From Edolisoma coerulescens (lineage: Eukaryota; Chordata; Aves; Passeriformes; Campephagidae): DNA of 64,000 nt. Below are positions 13,145-25,785 of this stretch, piece by piece. The notes below the pieces were generated by a model. The model was not told the DNA's origin. It made no database searches and saw nothing but the letters and a program-made list of their open reading frames with translations. The number at the start of each line of letters is the position of its first letter. Position 1 is the first letter of the stretch. Position numbers and translations under genes: made by a program. Location of the stretch: the NCBI GenBank assembly GCA_013397115.1, contig VWZW01000879.1, positions 496,390-560,389 of the forward strand. Direction: 5' to 3'.

Positions 13145-15720
13145 AATTTAACCAACTTGTTTAGAAGAATATTATTTGACAGTTAATTTATTTTTTACAA
13201 ACCAAATATATCTGTATTAATATTGTCAGATTTGAAGCACCAGAGAGCTAAGTCTGATATTCATCTGTTTGTGGAAAGATGCGTCATCTTTGAAGAGGTT
13301 ATACTGCTAGTATTTTGGTGAGAAATACTACTTATTATTGAGAAAGCGCCAGTAACTGCATTTATATTACAGAAGAAAATTATGGGGAGTAAAATCAATG
13401 TATACCAGTTGTTCAGTTGTCTTCAAAATACTGCTGCCTGACTCCATGCTGCATTCTCCTGCATGGTAAAATCTATTGTGTGTGCCTGCACAGTTTTGGT
13501 TTTATTTTGGGTTTTTTTGACAGTCAGGAAAGGTACCTTACTGTTTAAAAAGATTAGACTGATTACAGCACAGTAATAAAAGACGAAAAATCTCACCCCT
13601 TCTGTCCCTGGTGAGACCAAGGTGGCCCAGCAGTAGAACCAGTGCAGAGAAGTCTGTGGAGTGCAGTACCCATCCAGTGTCCAATAGAAAGATGCCGTTG
13701 GTCCTTTAGAGGTGGGGGTCTGCTGCAGACTCCAAATTGTTCTATGAGTTTTTTTCATTTTCTTTTAACAGGGAGGTTCTCTTAAGACAGAATTGGGATT
13801 GTTTTCTGATGCGGTATTAATTGGCATTACTTCTCACGTTGAAACTCTTTTAACGGCAATACTTGCTGCATACATCTAATCTAGTGTTGGTTAGACAAGT
13901 GACTGTGAATTAACAATAAGGTAAATGGCTAAGAATCTGTTTTTTATATGCCAAATAAAGGCTATTGTCCGTTATTGTTAATGGAGATCTGCATTTTTGT
14001 TGCTCTACATATTATCTGTTATTCTAAAAGCATATAGTATCTTGTGCAACTTTAAATGTTCTGTATTTATGAGAAATTGTAATTCAAATGGGCAATTGGA
14101 TGGTGATGAGTTGAAGTCTTCAGTTTCTTTATTCAGCACATACAGAGAGCTTTAGATTCTCTGTGGCCCCTGCCTCATTTCCCCAGTTCTGGCCCCTGAT
14201 GCCATCAGCAGTCCTGCTGCAGTCTCTGGATGCACACAGGAGTGTGCACGCAAATTAACACACACATAAACACACACATGTGCCTGTCCTACCTTGTCCA
14301 TGCTCCAGACAGCTCATTTCACAGATTTCAAGCTTGTCCCCACCTGGGGACCAGCAGCCACCACAGCCTGACCTGTTTGGTCCATACCCTGAGCCTTGGG
14401 CATGTCTGAGAAGAGGATGTGGTGCCTTTCTGTTTGGGATGTTTTGCTGCACCAGAGATGCAAGAGGAGCAGTGGGCTTTCAGTTCAGTTGAGGAGCCAT
14501 TTCTGTGACTGTGGCTGCTCTCTCTTGGTAGCCACCAACAGGACATGGCTGTGCCAGGTGCTTTGATTGTGAAGACAGAAAATGCCCTGTGGACTTCGTA
14601 AGTAAGGGATGTGATGGAGAGGCTGGCAGTGAGGGGCTATAGCAGAAAGAGGGGAAGTTCAGCAAAACTCAGACCAAAGACGCAGTGCTTCAGAAGGGAG
14701 GAAGGCTCCCTTTGAACTATATTTAAAATGAGAGGAGAAGGGAGGAGATAAGAACGTGGCAGAGGGAGGAAAGGAGGCACACTGAAATAGAAGACAGAGA
14801 AACAAGAGTGTGGAGATGATTGGAGTGAACACTCAAGGCTGAGAAACTTGTCAGAAGCTTACAGAGTGCTGGATGTCTGGAAAAAGCAAAAACCTGTTTT
14901 GACTGTTTCCGCAGCTGTTCCTGCCAGCTGGTTTTGTACTCTGCAAGTCTTGCCCCCCTCCACCTACGCCTTCTCCAAAGTGCACTATGGTGAATCACAG
15001 CTGGTAACTCCTCCAGCTGTAGATGCAGTTTGAGCAGAGGAAAGCTGATATCCTCCGGTGTTTCCAGTTTTTGGCTGGAAATCCTGTGAATGATAGACAG
15101 TCTACAGGCTCCTGCTTTTTCTAGCATAGCAAGGTCCACCAAAGACCATGCAGCTTGCGCCCACAGTATTGCAGAGGAATGCAAGAAAAATCTCCCTGGA
15201 AGAGGGAAGCAAACCCAGCAGGAGGACTGTGGTTGGTCAAAGTTACGTCTGTGTACCAGACAACATTTCTTTTTTATGTTCACAAATAACAAAGCTAGGC
15301 CAGCAAAAGCTTGGTGTTGCAGATCAGACCTTAAATACTAGTGACATAAGCCCAGCAAACTAAATTTCCCATTTTCAATGACATCTTTTCCAAGTTAAAT
15401 ACTTCTGTTCTGTAATGCCTTCAGTTGAGCATCACAGGCAATCTGCCACTTAAAATTTTGTTTAAGGGCTTTGCTGAAAGAATAACCTGTCCTTTACAGC
15501 ATTCACTGCATGTGCATGGGACTACAGTCATGATCTGGAAAATATCAGTATTGTATTGTTACTAGGTTACAATCCACCTGTGTTTTTCTGGACTATGTTG
15601 TTATCATTCTGTAATACAAAAATGCTAATAATACTTAAAATCTCACTTGCACTGTTCTTTTTGTGTGGTTCATGTACTTTGCATTCCCTAAAACTTGGGG
15701 AATGAATCTAAGCCGACAGA

Positions 15721-15761
15721 TTTGGGGTTTGTTTTGTTTAGTTTTGTTTTGTTTTGTTTTG
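15721..15761. repeat. (GTTTT)n pentanucleotide repeat
   Basis: Repeated GTTTT units, purest at about 15740-15761 and interrupted once by GTTTA. A simple repeat with no associated gene. Confidence 0.88.
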
Positions 15762-18248
15762 CTTTTCTTCAGAGTCAAGAGTTCCCTGTGTTAATTTTCT
15801 GGGAAAAAATGGGCCCACAGACTGAAGGGCTCATTTGTCAATGATCCGTGTCAGCTTTTAAAAAGATGCTGGGTTAATTTCTGTAGAGTATATGGGACTA
15901 GAGAGAAAAAATATTTATGGAGCTCCATTGTTACAAAGTGTTAAAGATACGCATGCACACAAAAAAAGTCCCTCATTTAACTCTTCAGTAATTATTTCAT
16001 TTATTAAAATTACCACCAAAGCTTTGAAAAGCAATGCTATTCCTTTCAAAGACACTTCTGACTTTAAAATCTTTTTTAATATAACTTCAGTTTATGATAT
16101 GTTTAAGCAAGGCCTTCAACATTTAATTTTAAATTCAAGGTGTAAATTTTAACATGCATTTGCAAGATCTAAGTCAAAATTACTTGCTGAGACCAGGCTG
16201 CATTTAATATTGAATATGAAAGTAGTACTTTAGAGTACAATGAAAGCTGAAGCTTAAGCTCAGCTATTACAAATTCACCCTGAGGCCTTGACTGAGGCTT
16301 GGACTAATACGATGGCCTTTGAGATCAAGTTTTCACCTGAGGGGAACTTTTTTCCTACTTTTGTGTAGTACTGCAAACTGTATAAAACAGCAATAGCAAA
16401 TTACAAATGCATGCTCCCAGTTCTGTGTTTCCAGTGGGATGCCAGGCAATAAGCAGCTGATACTAAATTGGACCATATACTGAGTAAGATTTCCAATTTC
16501 AAGTCGGAAGAATGAGTTATTTTCAGTGTGCATGAGGTGTGTGCAGATGATCACCTTTCTGTTGGGATGGCAGGTTAAGGTGCAGTTATTCACTGGGCTG
16601 CCCAGGGAAGAGATTCAGGGCTGCTGACATGCGAGTTCACTGCCATTGGCAGCGTGGGCTGGGTTTTTCTAAACCTTCCCCAGTACTTCTAGTAAAATAT
16701 GATTCTCTTCCTTTGATCTCTACATGTGTAAGATCATGAGATCTGTAGTGTCGTATGAACCAAGAATTAATGTGGAAAAACAAATCAGTAACACACAGCT
16801 TGTGTAAACAAAAGACTGCCTAGTTCCAAGGCTGTCCTGGGCACTAGTTTTACCACCAGCTAATGTAAAAGCCTAATGCATCCTCTTCCTGGTAGTTTTG
16901 TCCCTTCATTGTTGACAGGATGTGCTAAAAATAGTCTCCAGTCTATAGATATCTAAACAATGAAACTACTGCTACAATTTTGGGAGTGGGGATGTTGCCA
17001 CTGACTATTTATTTACACTAAGCAGCAGCAGGAGACAAAACTAGTTTCTGTGGATGTAGCTTAGAAATGATGTCTCCTGAGGTTAGAATATAATTTCTTC
17101 CTCATTTTGTTTTCAGAGAATAGTTGAGATAGGGTAGAAATATACTTTCCCCCTGAGGAGTAAAGCAGTTTATTTTAAATTTCCATGGTAGTCTGTACAC
17201 AGCTCAGAAATTTATCTAGAAAACCTGAAGGATAACTGAGCTCCAGCATGCAGAAATTAATGGAGTTTCAAGTTGTGCTTTGGACAACTATGGCTTTTCC
17301 AGTTGTGGTGTCTGATTAAAAGGCTGTAAGTCTTAAGGGGTATGAGTAAGTTTACCCTAGAATTAGGTGAGTTGTTCCTGGTTCATATTTTAAAATTAAG
17401 TAAAGGTAGGTTAATAACTGTGCTCACCTTGAGGCAGAGTGCGATTCTACCTTCTTAAATATGTTTCCCGTACCAGTCTCTGTTGCAGAAGTTTGTGCTC
17501 ATTCCACTTGTTGTATTCCCACTACTTGCAGCGAGCATGATTAAGGCTTGCAACCTCTATGCCCCAAAACCAGCTCCAACTGAAGTCTTTGGCCATTTTG
17601 TACCACTGCAGGTCAGTGGCTGTGGTATGTCAAGCCATTATTAAGAAGTGTACAAGGAGTGGGGGGCACATGGGAATGGAGGCTGTTACCTGCTAGACCT
17701 GCTGGAAGGATGTCAGGAGTCCAGGCAGGACAGCAGATTTGCCAATCTGTGGCCATGGGCCAAATGCAACCCATACTGAGCAGTTTATGAGAGAGGCAAA
17801 TTGGTTTCTTTCCCCATCGTACTGCAAAAGTGGCTATAACGTATGTTGGAATGTATAATCTGAACTGTAGTTATGATGGTGAATGGGAGATAGGAAACAC
17901 ATTTTACTATGAAAAGCAGTCTGTGATTGGGTAGTGCTATTTTCATGCTTATTATTAATGACATAGCCTGTTGCATACTAGGAAAAGAATGCAGATTTTA
18001 AACCGCTGCATTTGTCATACAAATCATAATCCCTAGACAAGTCCAGCCAAAGACTGCTAATATTTTTATGAATAATGCAGAGCTATGTGTCTTAATTGTG
18101 TCTGTCTCTCTACAAAAATTTTCACTAGTTCAGGAAAGTGAGTGAGCTTCCTCTTAAGTAACACTTGCTTGCTCTCAGAAGGAAAAGGATTTGTTGGTCT
18201 GCACATCCTGTAGCTCTTCTTGCTGCCACGCACTACTTTGTCCAAGGG

Positions 18249-18335
18249 TTGTTTGGTTTTATTGTTGTTGGGTTGGTTTTTTTTTTTGGTTGGTTTTGGT
18301 TTTGTTTTGGGGTTTTGTTTGGTTGGTTTTTGTTG
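18249..18335. repeat. Long T/G-rich simple sequence
   Basis: About 87 bases of almost only T and G on the plus strand, arranged as GGTTTT, GGTTGG and GTTTTG units. It is the longest such tract in the window and explains the overlapping low-complexity reading frames in several phases here. Confidence 0.9.
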
Positions 18336-21300
18336 AACTCAGGTGTCTTTTCTACTTTGTTTTCTTCCTTTGTTACCTTCCGAATGGTCCCCTGTGCGTT
18401 CACCACTGCTGATTTCAAAACATTTTCCCTCTTGCATGGAGGCACACAGAGTGTTAAGCCAAGGAGACTGTCTGTATGGCATGCGAACGTCTTACTGTCC
18501 ACAGCCATATGAATACCAGTGTTAGGCAAGAGAGGAAGAAAGCTATCTGAGAGTTTGTTTTAGACACAGAAGCAGTTGCAAACCAGAAGGCTCCTCTCAT
18601 CAGTTCTGCTCCGAAATTCATTTATGTCATGAGGCTGAAGAGAGGCAGTGTTGCCCTGTGCCCCAAAGCCTACCTCTAGCCATGGCTACGCACAGCTTGA
18701 TGCCATGTCCCAAGACAGAGGCAGGAAATTTCAGGAACCCTCCTTGCCCAATGCAGTAGGCATACCAGGCTGACCTTAAACGTCCCAAGTTTTCTTTTCA
18801 GGCAAGATAGTAGAAAACTAAAGCGGAAGAGTTTATTTTAGCAATAAAACAGTAATCTGGGTGTAAATGAGGCTGAATTTTGGAAGCAGCCTAAAAAAGG
18901 GAATTTTACAAGAAGGGATTTACATCTTGATGCTAGATCCCAGTGTTCTCTCTCTCCTCCTTCTCTAGTTGTTTAAGGGATTTCCTGCAGCATGTGTTAA
19001 AAACGTGCTTCTAAGCACTTGGCTGGTAAATTATTCCTTCACGATGAAGCGTGCCTGGAGTGTTTTACTCTTCTGCTGTCCTTAGGTAGAATGGTGTTTC
19101 TGGGGAGTGGGTACAAATTGTCATGAATAGCTGACTTGAGAGAGTCTTACAGTGTGTCTTAGAGATGGTCTTGTTCTGCTTGACCTCATCGCCGCTGGCA
19201 ATGCCTTTTACAGCTCAGGCTTTTCATTCAGCAGTACTTTACCTCTGATTCTCATGTGCTTTGCTGTGGTCTCTGTATGGACATGCAGTGGTGGAGTTCC
19301 CCTAAAGGATCATGAGGAAGGAATACAAGTCATGGGCTACTTCATGCTTTCCACCCTGAGGAAAAGTACTCAATTCCTAGATCAGGTGACAAAAAATGCA
19401 GTGAAAAGAAGGACAGTAATTCCTATTGACAGGTTCCTGTAGTAGATGAAATGATTCCCCATTTTATTGAAAGTTGTAGACAGGACTGTGACTATTAAAA
19501 AATCTGATGAACTAACGTTAAAAATATGTCTGGGAACATCTGAATTCTGAAATGGTCAGATATTACCTGCAAGCCTCGGCTTTTTTCTGTGTTAGTGAAA
19601 ACAGAACTTTCCTCAGTAATAGTTGTCATGAGTCATTGAATATAGGGATTTGCTTGACAAATAAGTATTTACAGTCTTTTCATCAATAGTAAGGCCCGTT
19701 GTTTTCTACTATGTTGTTTTCTTTTTTTCCTCCTGTCCTTTTTGGAGAACTGCAAGCAAGAAGAAACATTTTAATTGAGATTTTTGAATGCCATGTCACA
19801 TCTGACTGCCTCGCAGCATATTGGTTCCAATAGACGTATGAGTAGTAGCACAGTCCAAAACTGCCATAACAGAATGACATATTTTAATACATCATTTGGG
19901 AAGTGTGAAAAGGGCAGCAATCTGTGGAGCAGACAATCAGAGAACTTGGGGTTTCAAAGAAAGAATAACCTTTAGGGAACCATGCCTATTGTTCTTGGAA
20001 GGAGTTGGGATGGGAAATGTATCTATGCAAATAAGTTGGAAAGTGCAGGAGATTTTTACTCTTGCGATTTCCTTTCCGTTCTTCATCTCTTTCTTGGCAT
20101 TTTCACTCACTTCCATCTTTGTGATGCATTTTACTACTGGAATTGCCATCTGTTTAGGAAAAAACCCAACTAAAATGGTGACCTCAACCAAATAATTGGT
20201 GAATGCACAGATATTGAGTACTCAAAAGCAGCATCTTCAGTTAAGTCCAGGACATGGGAGACCTAGTACAAATGTACAGACTGACTTGCATGTGCCTGGA
20301 TTAGGAGGCTAAATCTCGTGTGCTGACCAAAAAACCAACATGGCCAAGTGACAAATGGAGAGGAGGCAGCTGTGTGTCACTGTTAAAGCTCACGCAAGTC
20401 AGTGGAAGTTGCCTGCACAGGGACTTTTGGAATCCACAGGTAAACGTGTGGTTTAGAAAGCAAGCTCGTGATGTCGGAGGCTTTTTCTCTGCCTTGCAAA
20501 ATACCTGGCATGCAAAGGGCACCAAAGAACTTTGCCAGCTACAGCAATGAGGTGGAACTGCCACTCAAGCTGTCCCACATTTCTGGAGGTGATGGATGAA
20601 CATCAGGACACTTTGAATTGACCTGCGTGTCCAGCAGAAGACAAGGAGGATGGTCAGCTGCTTTAAGTTGCCTTTTCTCACATCAACTGTTCCCAGAGGT
20701 TTACCCAAGCCTTATCAACAGTGACCGTTTCCTTCTATTCTTGCAGGAATTTAGTGTGGGGAGGAAAATTCATGGGTTCACAGCTTTGAAAACCAACAAA
20801 TCATTTTTTTTATGAAGAGCAAAAGCAAGCGTCTCATTGCTGTGTTACCATTGCCTTCTAATAGAAACAAGACAAGATAGTAATTAAGTTTTTATACCCA
20901 GTCATATTCCTGCTGATCATATGGCATGTGGTAGGAGTGTTTAACAGACACAAATTTACAGGGAATTCATTGCAGAGCATAAAAGTCATCTCCACAGTTC
21001 AGTTTGTTTCTGATAACTACAATCTGTCGGCATTTTAATGAGTGATAAAATTAATATCACCAGTTTTGTAGGCTCGGCCTCCTCAGGTTGCAGTCTTGCT
21101 TTTCCCCACAAATGTATTTCTGTATTCAGAGAGTGAGAGTTTGTTCTGAGCCTCAAAAATAGTCAGCAGCTGCAGCAGAAAAAAAATCTAAGTATTAAAA
21201 CGGTTTCAGAAGTTTTTCTCTCTATTTCTTTTTTCTTCTGTTTCCCTTCTCACGTGTTGTTACTGTCCCTCCTCACCATGGTCTAGGGAAAAAACATCTG

Positions 21301-21373
21301 CTTATGGTGAGCTGCGTGCAAGCTACAAACAGAACCTGGAGGCAGCTGCCCATAAACATCTGGGGGGTGGGGG

Positions 21374-21425
21374 GTTCTTTTTTATTTTCCTTCTTTTTTC
21401 TTTCTTTCTTTTTTTTCCTTTTTAA
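21374..21425. repeat. Polypyrimidine (T-rich, CTTT) tract
   Basis: A stretch of T and C with CTTT units, following a GGGGGGTGGGGGG motif at 21362-21374. It is simple sequence; no exon with a family match follows it. Confidence 0.8.
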
Positions 21426-21795
21426 TCCTCCTGACAGCTCAAAGGTACCACAGTTTTATTTCAGAGGGTCCAGGATAGATAGCAGCTCATTAACAGTGTT
21501 CTTTTGAAGGCAAGGCATATGCTGCTGGTGACCTCTGTCATAACACTTTTGTTCTTTGTTGATTACTGTCTGGGCTTGCTCATCTAATGAAATAAGGCCT
21601 CTGAAGGTGCATTCTGCACTGCTAGCAGTGCTTCTGAGGTGGCAGCAATTACTCACAATCACAGAGCAACAGCAGCCAGAGTGCAAACTTTAGGTTTGTT
21701 TTTCATCCTTTGTTAGTGCCTCTTTAATGAAGTAGTCAAGAGAGATTCCAAATGATGAATAAGATTGTTGTATTTGGCATCAGGAGCGAAATCAC

Positions 21796-21812
21796 AAAAA
21801 AAAAAAAAAAAA
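21796..21812. repeat. A homopolymer, 17 bases
   Basis: Seventeen consecutive A residues following ATCAC. No polyadenylation signal or gene-like sequence lies just upstream, so a retrocopy tail is not supported. Confidence 0.9.
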
Positions 21813-23547
21813 GGAAAGAAATGTGGAAATACAGATCTTTCATGTGGGTAAGAGCAGTATGAAGGAACAACAGAAGCCAGTTGTGAGCCATTGGACAAGC
21901 ACAGTCATAAAGCTGGAGAGAGAAGGGCCCTCAGTTTCCTCTTGCGTCACTGGAATTCTTTATCTGCTTCATGGCACTGAAAAATAGTAAAAGGTCATGG
22001 AAAAAGCGTATCTCAGCTCTCTTGTTTCTCCGTTCCATAGATGAGAGGGATGAATGGGAGGTGCCCCCTCAGAACTGGTGACTGAATTTGACTCACTGTA
22101 TTTACTTAATTTTTGAAAATGTTGGTTTAGTGGTGATTTTAACAGTTTGCTTGAAGCATGCAGGGACTAGGGATATTCTGTCAGGATTGCTAAGATATGC
22201 CTCACCCTCTTGGTTCCCATGCAATTTTGGTGTGCTGAATATTTCCAGGTCTCAAATATACCAAATTAGGCAGAATTGTAGAACTGTTTCTCAGTACATT
22301 TTCTTTCTATTTATCAATTTTTTATTATAAAATCTTGCTTCAAGCCTGTATCTGCCATTTCCTTTTATGGGACAATATACTATCACGCTCTTTTCCACCA
22401 ATTGATTTTCAATTGATTGCTTTCTTTCTGTGAGGCTGGAGAATTAATTGGATACACATGAAAGTAACATTTAAAAAATAATACATTTGTGCTTCAGTGG
22501 ACAGCAAAAAAAAGCTTTTGGTGAAATAACAGAGTACCCTCTGAACATGTCTTCTGCTAAATGCAAGGCCTTTGTTTTGCTGCAACAAAAATGCAAATTT
22601 TACAGTCTTTTTGCTCTCTTGCTAAGGCTGTGGATGAGGAGTTGGGAGTTAGGCATTTTGTTGCAAGACAGTGATAAATATTTTCAGGCATATATAGCAG
22701 AAAGCACAGTGTGTTGCCGTGTTCTTGTAGTAGCTGGAGTCTCAAGAACACTGTAAATCATCAGCATAGGCCTGCACAATCTGGTATAGAAACAGGATTA
22801 ATGACTGGTAGAGCGTTGGCAATAATGTGGTTCATGCTTTTCAGGTCCCAAGCTGGAGTCTTCAGTTTAGCTCTCAGTTATGTGAGGTACTCATGTCCCT
22901 AATTGTCATGTAATTGTTCATAGAGTGATTTGGCACTCTGGTGTACTGAGAGTGACTGTAGTTATTTATTTTTGTTCCAAAGTATGGATTTGAAATATGA
23001 GTGAATCGAAAGGAGACTGGGAATTAGGCCCATATCCTGCAGATATTTCTGCAGATGTAGTAGATGAGTAGGCATGCTTGTATTTAATCATGTGAATAAA
23101 TGTTTACATGAATAGTGCTTCAGTTTCTATTTTTAAAGAGAGGGGGAACTTTTAAATTATTGCTTTTTCTTAATTCAATACACATATTACAAGATTTTAA
23201 TACCTTTTCTTTATAGCTTGTTGAAAAATCTGCTTGTAGCACAAAAAGTTCAGATTTATTACTGTATCAAAGGAACTAGAATAGAGCAATGAACATTGGT
23301 ATAGTTGTAAATAAGTAGTGGAGATACCAAAATCATCCAATATAATAATTTTGGACAAATCAAAGTCAGAATTCAGGTGCATTTCAAGTAAGATGAGTAT
23401 ACATCGTGTCCTTTCTGACTTTCTAAATGAAGGTCCTAAATACTTGCAAATACAGACACACAAGATGCAGGTAAGTTGCTCCCTTGAACTTCAAATTATT
23501 GTAAATTGCTTTGAAAGATTCAATTTGGAACATCACAAATGTGTGAA

Positions 23548-23860
23548 TGTGGTGGACTGACCCTGGGTGGATGCCAGGTGCCTACCAAAGTCGCTCTATC
23601 GCTCCCTCCTCAGCTGGACAGTGGAGAGCAAATATATTGAAAAAACCTTATGGGTCAAGATAGAGGCAGTTTAATAAAAGCAAAAGCTGCTTGTAGCAGC
23701 AAAGGAAAACAAAAGATGTAGTCTCTATTTCCCATTAGTAAGCAACGTCCACCCTCTTCCCTGGAAGCAGCACTGTAGCACATGTAGTGGTTTGTCTGGA
23801 AGACAAACATCGTGATAATGAATACCCTGGGACCAAAGTCATCGTTTCTCCACTTCTGTA
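23548..23860 (-). mobile_element. Degenerate avian endogenous-retrovirus LTR fragment
   Basis: The segment opens TGTGGTGGACTGACCCTGGG and continues with a block reading roughly 'gccaggtgcctaccaaag', 'cgctctatcgctccctcctc' and 'agctggacagtggagag', then 'taataaaagcaaaagctgc' further on. These match, from memory, a widely repeated LTR family in bird genomes, seen here with its apparent promoter direction on the minus strand. TG at 23548 is a plausible LTR edge. The far edge is unclear because similarity fades after about 23850, and I see no matching target-site duplication. No viral coding region is attached, so this is a solo or truncated, inactive relic. Strand and family are tentative. Confidence 0.6.
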
Positions 23861-25750
23861 TCTGCCTTTGCTTTGTAGATAGGCTTGCATAAAGTAAGTA
23901 GCTAGTTCCATGCCTTCTTCCAATAGAAGTGGTCATAAATATCTGTCACTACTCGGATGAAAGAGGTCAACAGGTATGTTATTAAATAAACATACCAGTT
24001 TTTCATCATACTACATTAAATTGAGAAAATTGATGTAGTTTAAGCCTTTCTATCAGAACTGATCATGGGGATTCACTTACTCTTCTGGCTTGAATCCAAT
24101 ATGTGTGTATAAAACACTCTTTAAACTTTATTTGTGGGTTGGTGGGCAAGCAAATATTTGTAAAATTTATTTGGTTTTAAACGTTGGGTTTTAAATAGAG
24201 GAAGTCAAGAGCATGATTTATTTTCCTACAAATCATTTTTCAAAGATATGAAAGATAAGGGCAACCAGCAGATTTGAAGCAGTAAAGTATGAGTTACAAT
24301 AAGTAGACACATTGCCTGGAATTTACAGAGGACCCCCAGGAATTAGCTAACTCCATTGAAAATCCTGGCCACTGTATTTATATAAGCTATTGTATATTGT
24401 ATCAGATTTTTTTTTTCCCAGTGTGTCTTCTATGACTCATCTTACTTAAAATAGTTCATGTGGTAATTCAGCAAAGACAATACATCACAGAGATTTTTTT
24501 TCCTTCAGGTCTGCAGGATGATAATGACAATATAGGGTTGGTTTGGGGGAAATACGCAAATTTACAGATCTGTCTACGGAAGAGAGCAGAGCTGAGGCCA
24601 GCTGCAGTGAACAGTAAAAGTTATGTCTCCTGGATAAAACACACATTAAAAAAAAAAAGTCTGTTTCAGTATTTAAAAGAGTAAAATTGAAGTATTTAGC
24701 CAATAGGAGATGGCCAGACAAATGAATCAATATTTACTTCTGGTATCGGTCCATCTAAAGGAAGAATGTGTGGCCAGAAAAAAGAAAGAGGACTTGGGCT
24801 GTTTCGTGATTTTATTTATCAAAATACCGCTGAAGAACATGCCCAGATTCCGCTGTACTCTAATGAACTGCAGAAGACAGCAGAAGCAGTAGGCGAGAGA
24901 AAGCAAACAAGGGCAGAGAAGCAAGTTACAGGAATGAAAACTATTTTCAGAATCACATATCCAGTGAATGAGTTCAGCTCATACAGGGACAGGGGAAAAC
25001 CAAAGGATAAAAAAACCTTTGGTTTTTTGCTGTCGATACCGTGACGGATATTTAAGTTACTAGCCTGTAACTGCACCGTAATTTTGACATTTAAAGCGTA
25101 CAATATAACACATACGTCTATCAGTGTGTATGACTTTTACATTTTGTTTTCATGGTCTGACTTTACTTGGAAGGACTTTTTTTAAATTAAATCTTCATGA
25201 AGAAGTAAAATCCGGATTAGAAATTACTGTCAGGCAGATGCAGGGAGTTAACCAGATGTCCAGCTACTGCAAGAGGCTTAGAGAAAACTACCTAGTGTGC
25301 CAGCTTGGAGTTAAGGGGTTGGCCTTTTGTTTGTCTGCAAGTTTACAAGCTCAAGTGGAATTTAATTGAAGTTACTTACTATAAATTAAAATAGTTCTAT
25401 TCCTGCTGTGAAGCTACTGTCAAAGGCTACCTTTCCAATATCGAATTAAAATTACTACAGTCTGTAAGTCATAAAATACATTAAATCTCATAAGTGCCAC
25501 TCTTTTCCCCCTTTCCCTAAGATGTAGAATCTGGCAAAAAAATCTCTGCTTGGAACTCAAATTCATGGCTATATTTAAAGTATGGTCTGCAGTTTCCTAT
25601 GTTTTGGGGGGTTTTTAGGTGGTAGTATTTCTGCTGGATTAAAGTGTGTACAGTCCTCTGAAAATCTTCAGGGCATCAGAAATCTAGGTAGTAGTCATAG
25701 TCAGTTTCAACATAATTTCTGAAGCCACAGTTCTAAAACCTATCCCCCTT

Positions 25751-25753
<3 letters not shown>

Positions 25754-25784
<31 letters not shown>
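25754..25784. repeat. T homopolymer, 31 bases
   Basis: Thirty-one consecutive T residues after CCC, the longest homopolymer in the window. If it were the tail of a minus-strand retrocopy, a reversed AATAAA (TTTATT) should follow within about 30 bases, and it does not. Confidence 0.9.

Positions 25785-25785
<1 letters not shown>

Larger units (their letters stand above)
10231..23547. other. Non-coding intronic stretch between CR1 and LTR fragments
   Basis: No recognisable gene. It contains GA repeats near 11575-11593, a 17-base direct repeat at 12478-12517, T/G-rich simple sequence at 13096-13144, 15721-15761 and 18249-18335, a CA-rich patch at about 14250-14280, a purine-rich patch at about 14727-14780, a pyrimidine tract at 21374-21425 and an A run at 21796-21812. 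The longest reading frame of the window (14723-15292, minus strand, 189 codons) lies here and resembles no family I know. Confidence 0.6.

Noticed and set aside
14723..15292. 189-codon open frame on the minus strand, the longest in the window
   Set aside because: No recognisable domain, biased by a purine-rich plus-strand stretch, and no splice or promoter context. A frame of this length is plausible by chance in 64 kb read in six frames.
16580..16620. GGGCTGCCCAGGGAAG resembling an internal CR1 block
   Set aside because: Only one short block matches and the flanks do not continue as CR1.
18233..18529. Lys/Pro/Asn-rich frame on the minus strand
   Set aside because: It is largely the translated complement of the T/G simple repeat at 18249-18335.
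21616..21631. Perfect 16-base palindrome GCACTGCTAGCAGTGC
   Set aside because: About one 16-base perfect palindrome is expected by chance in a window this size, and nothing around it adds support.
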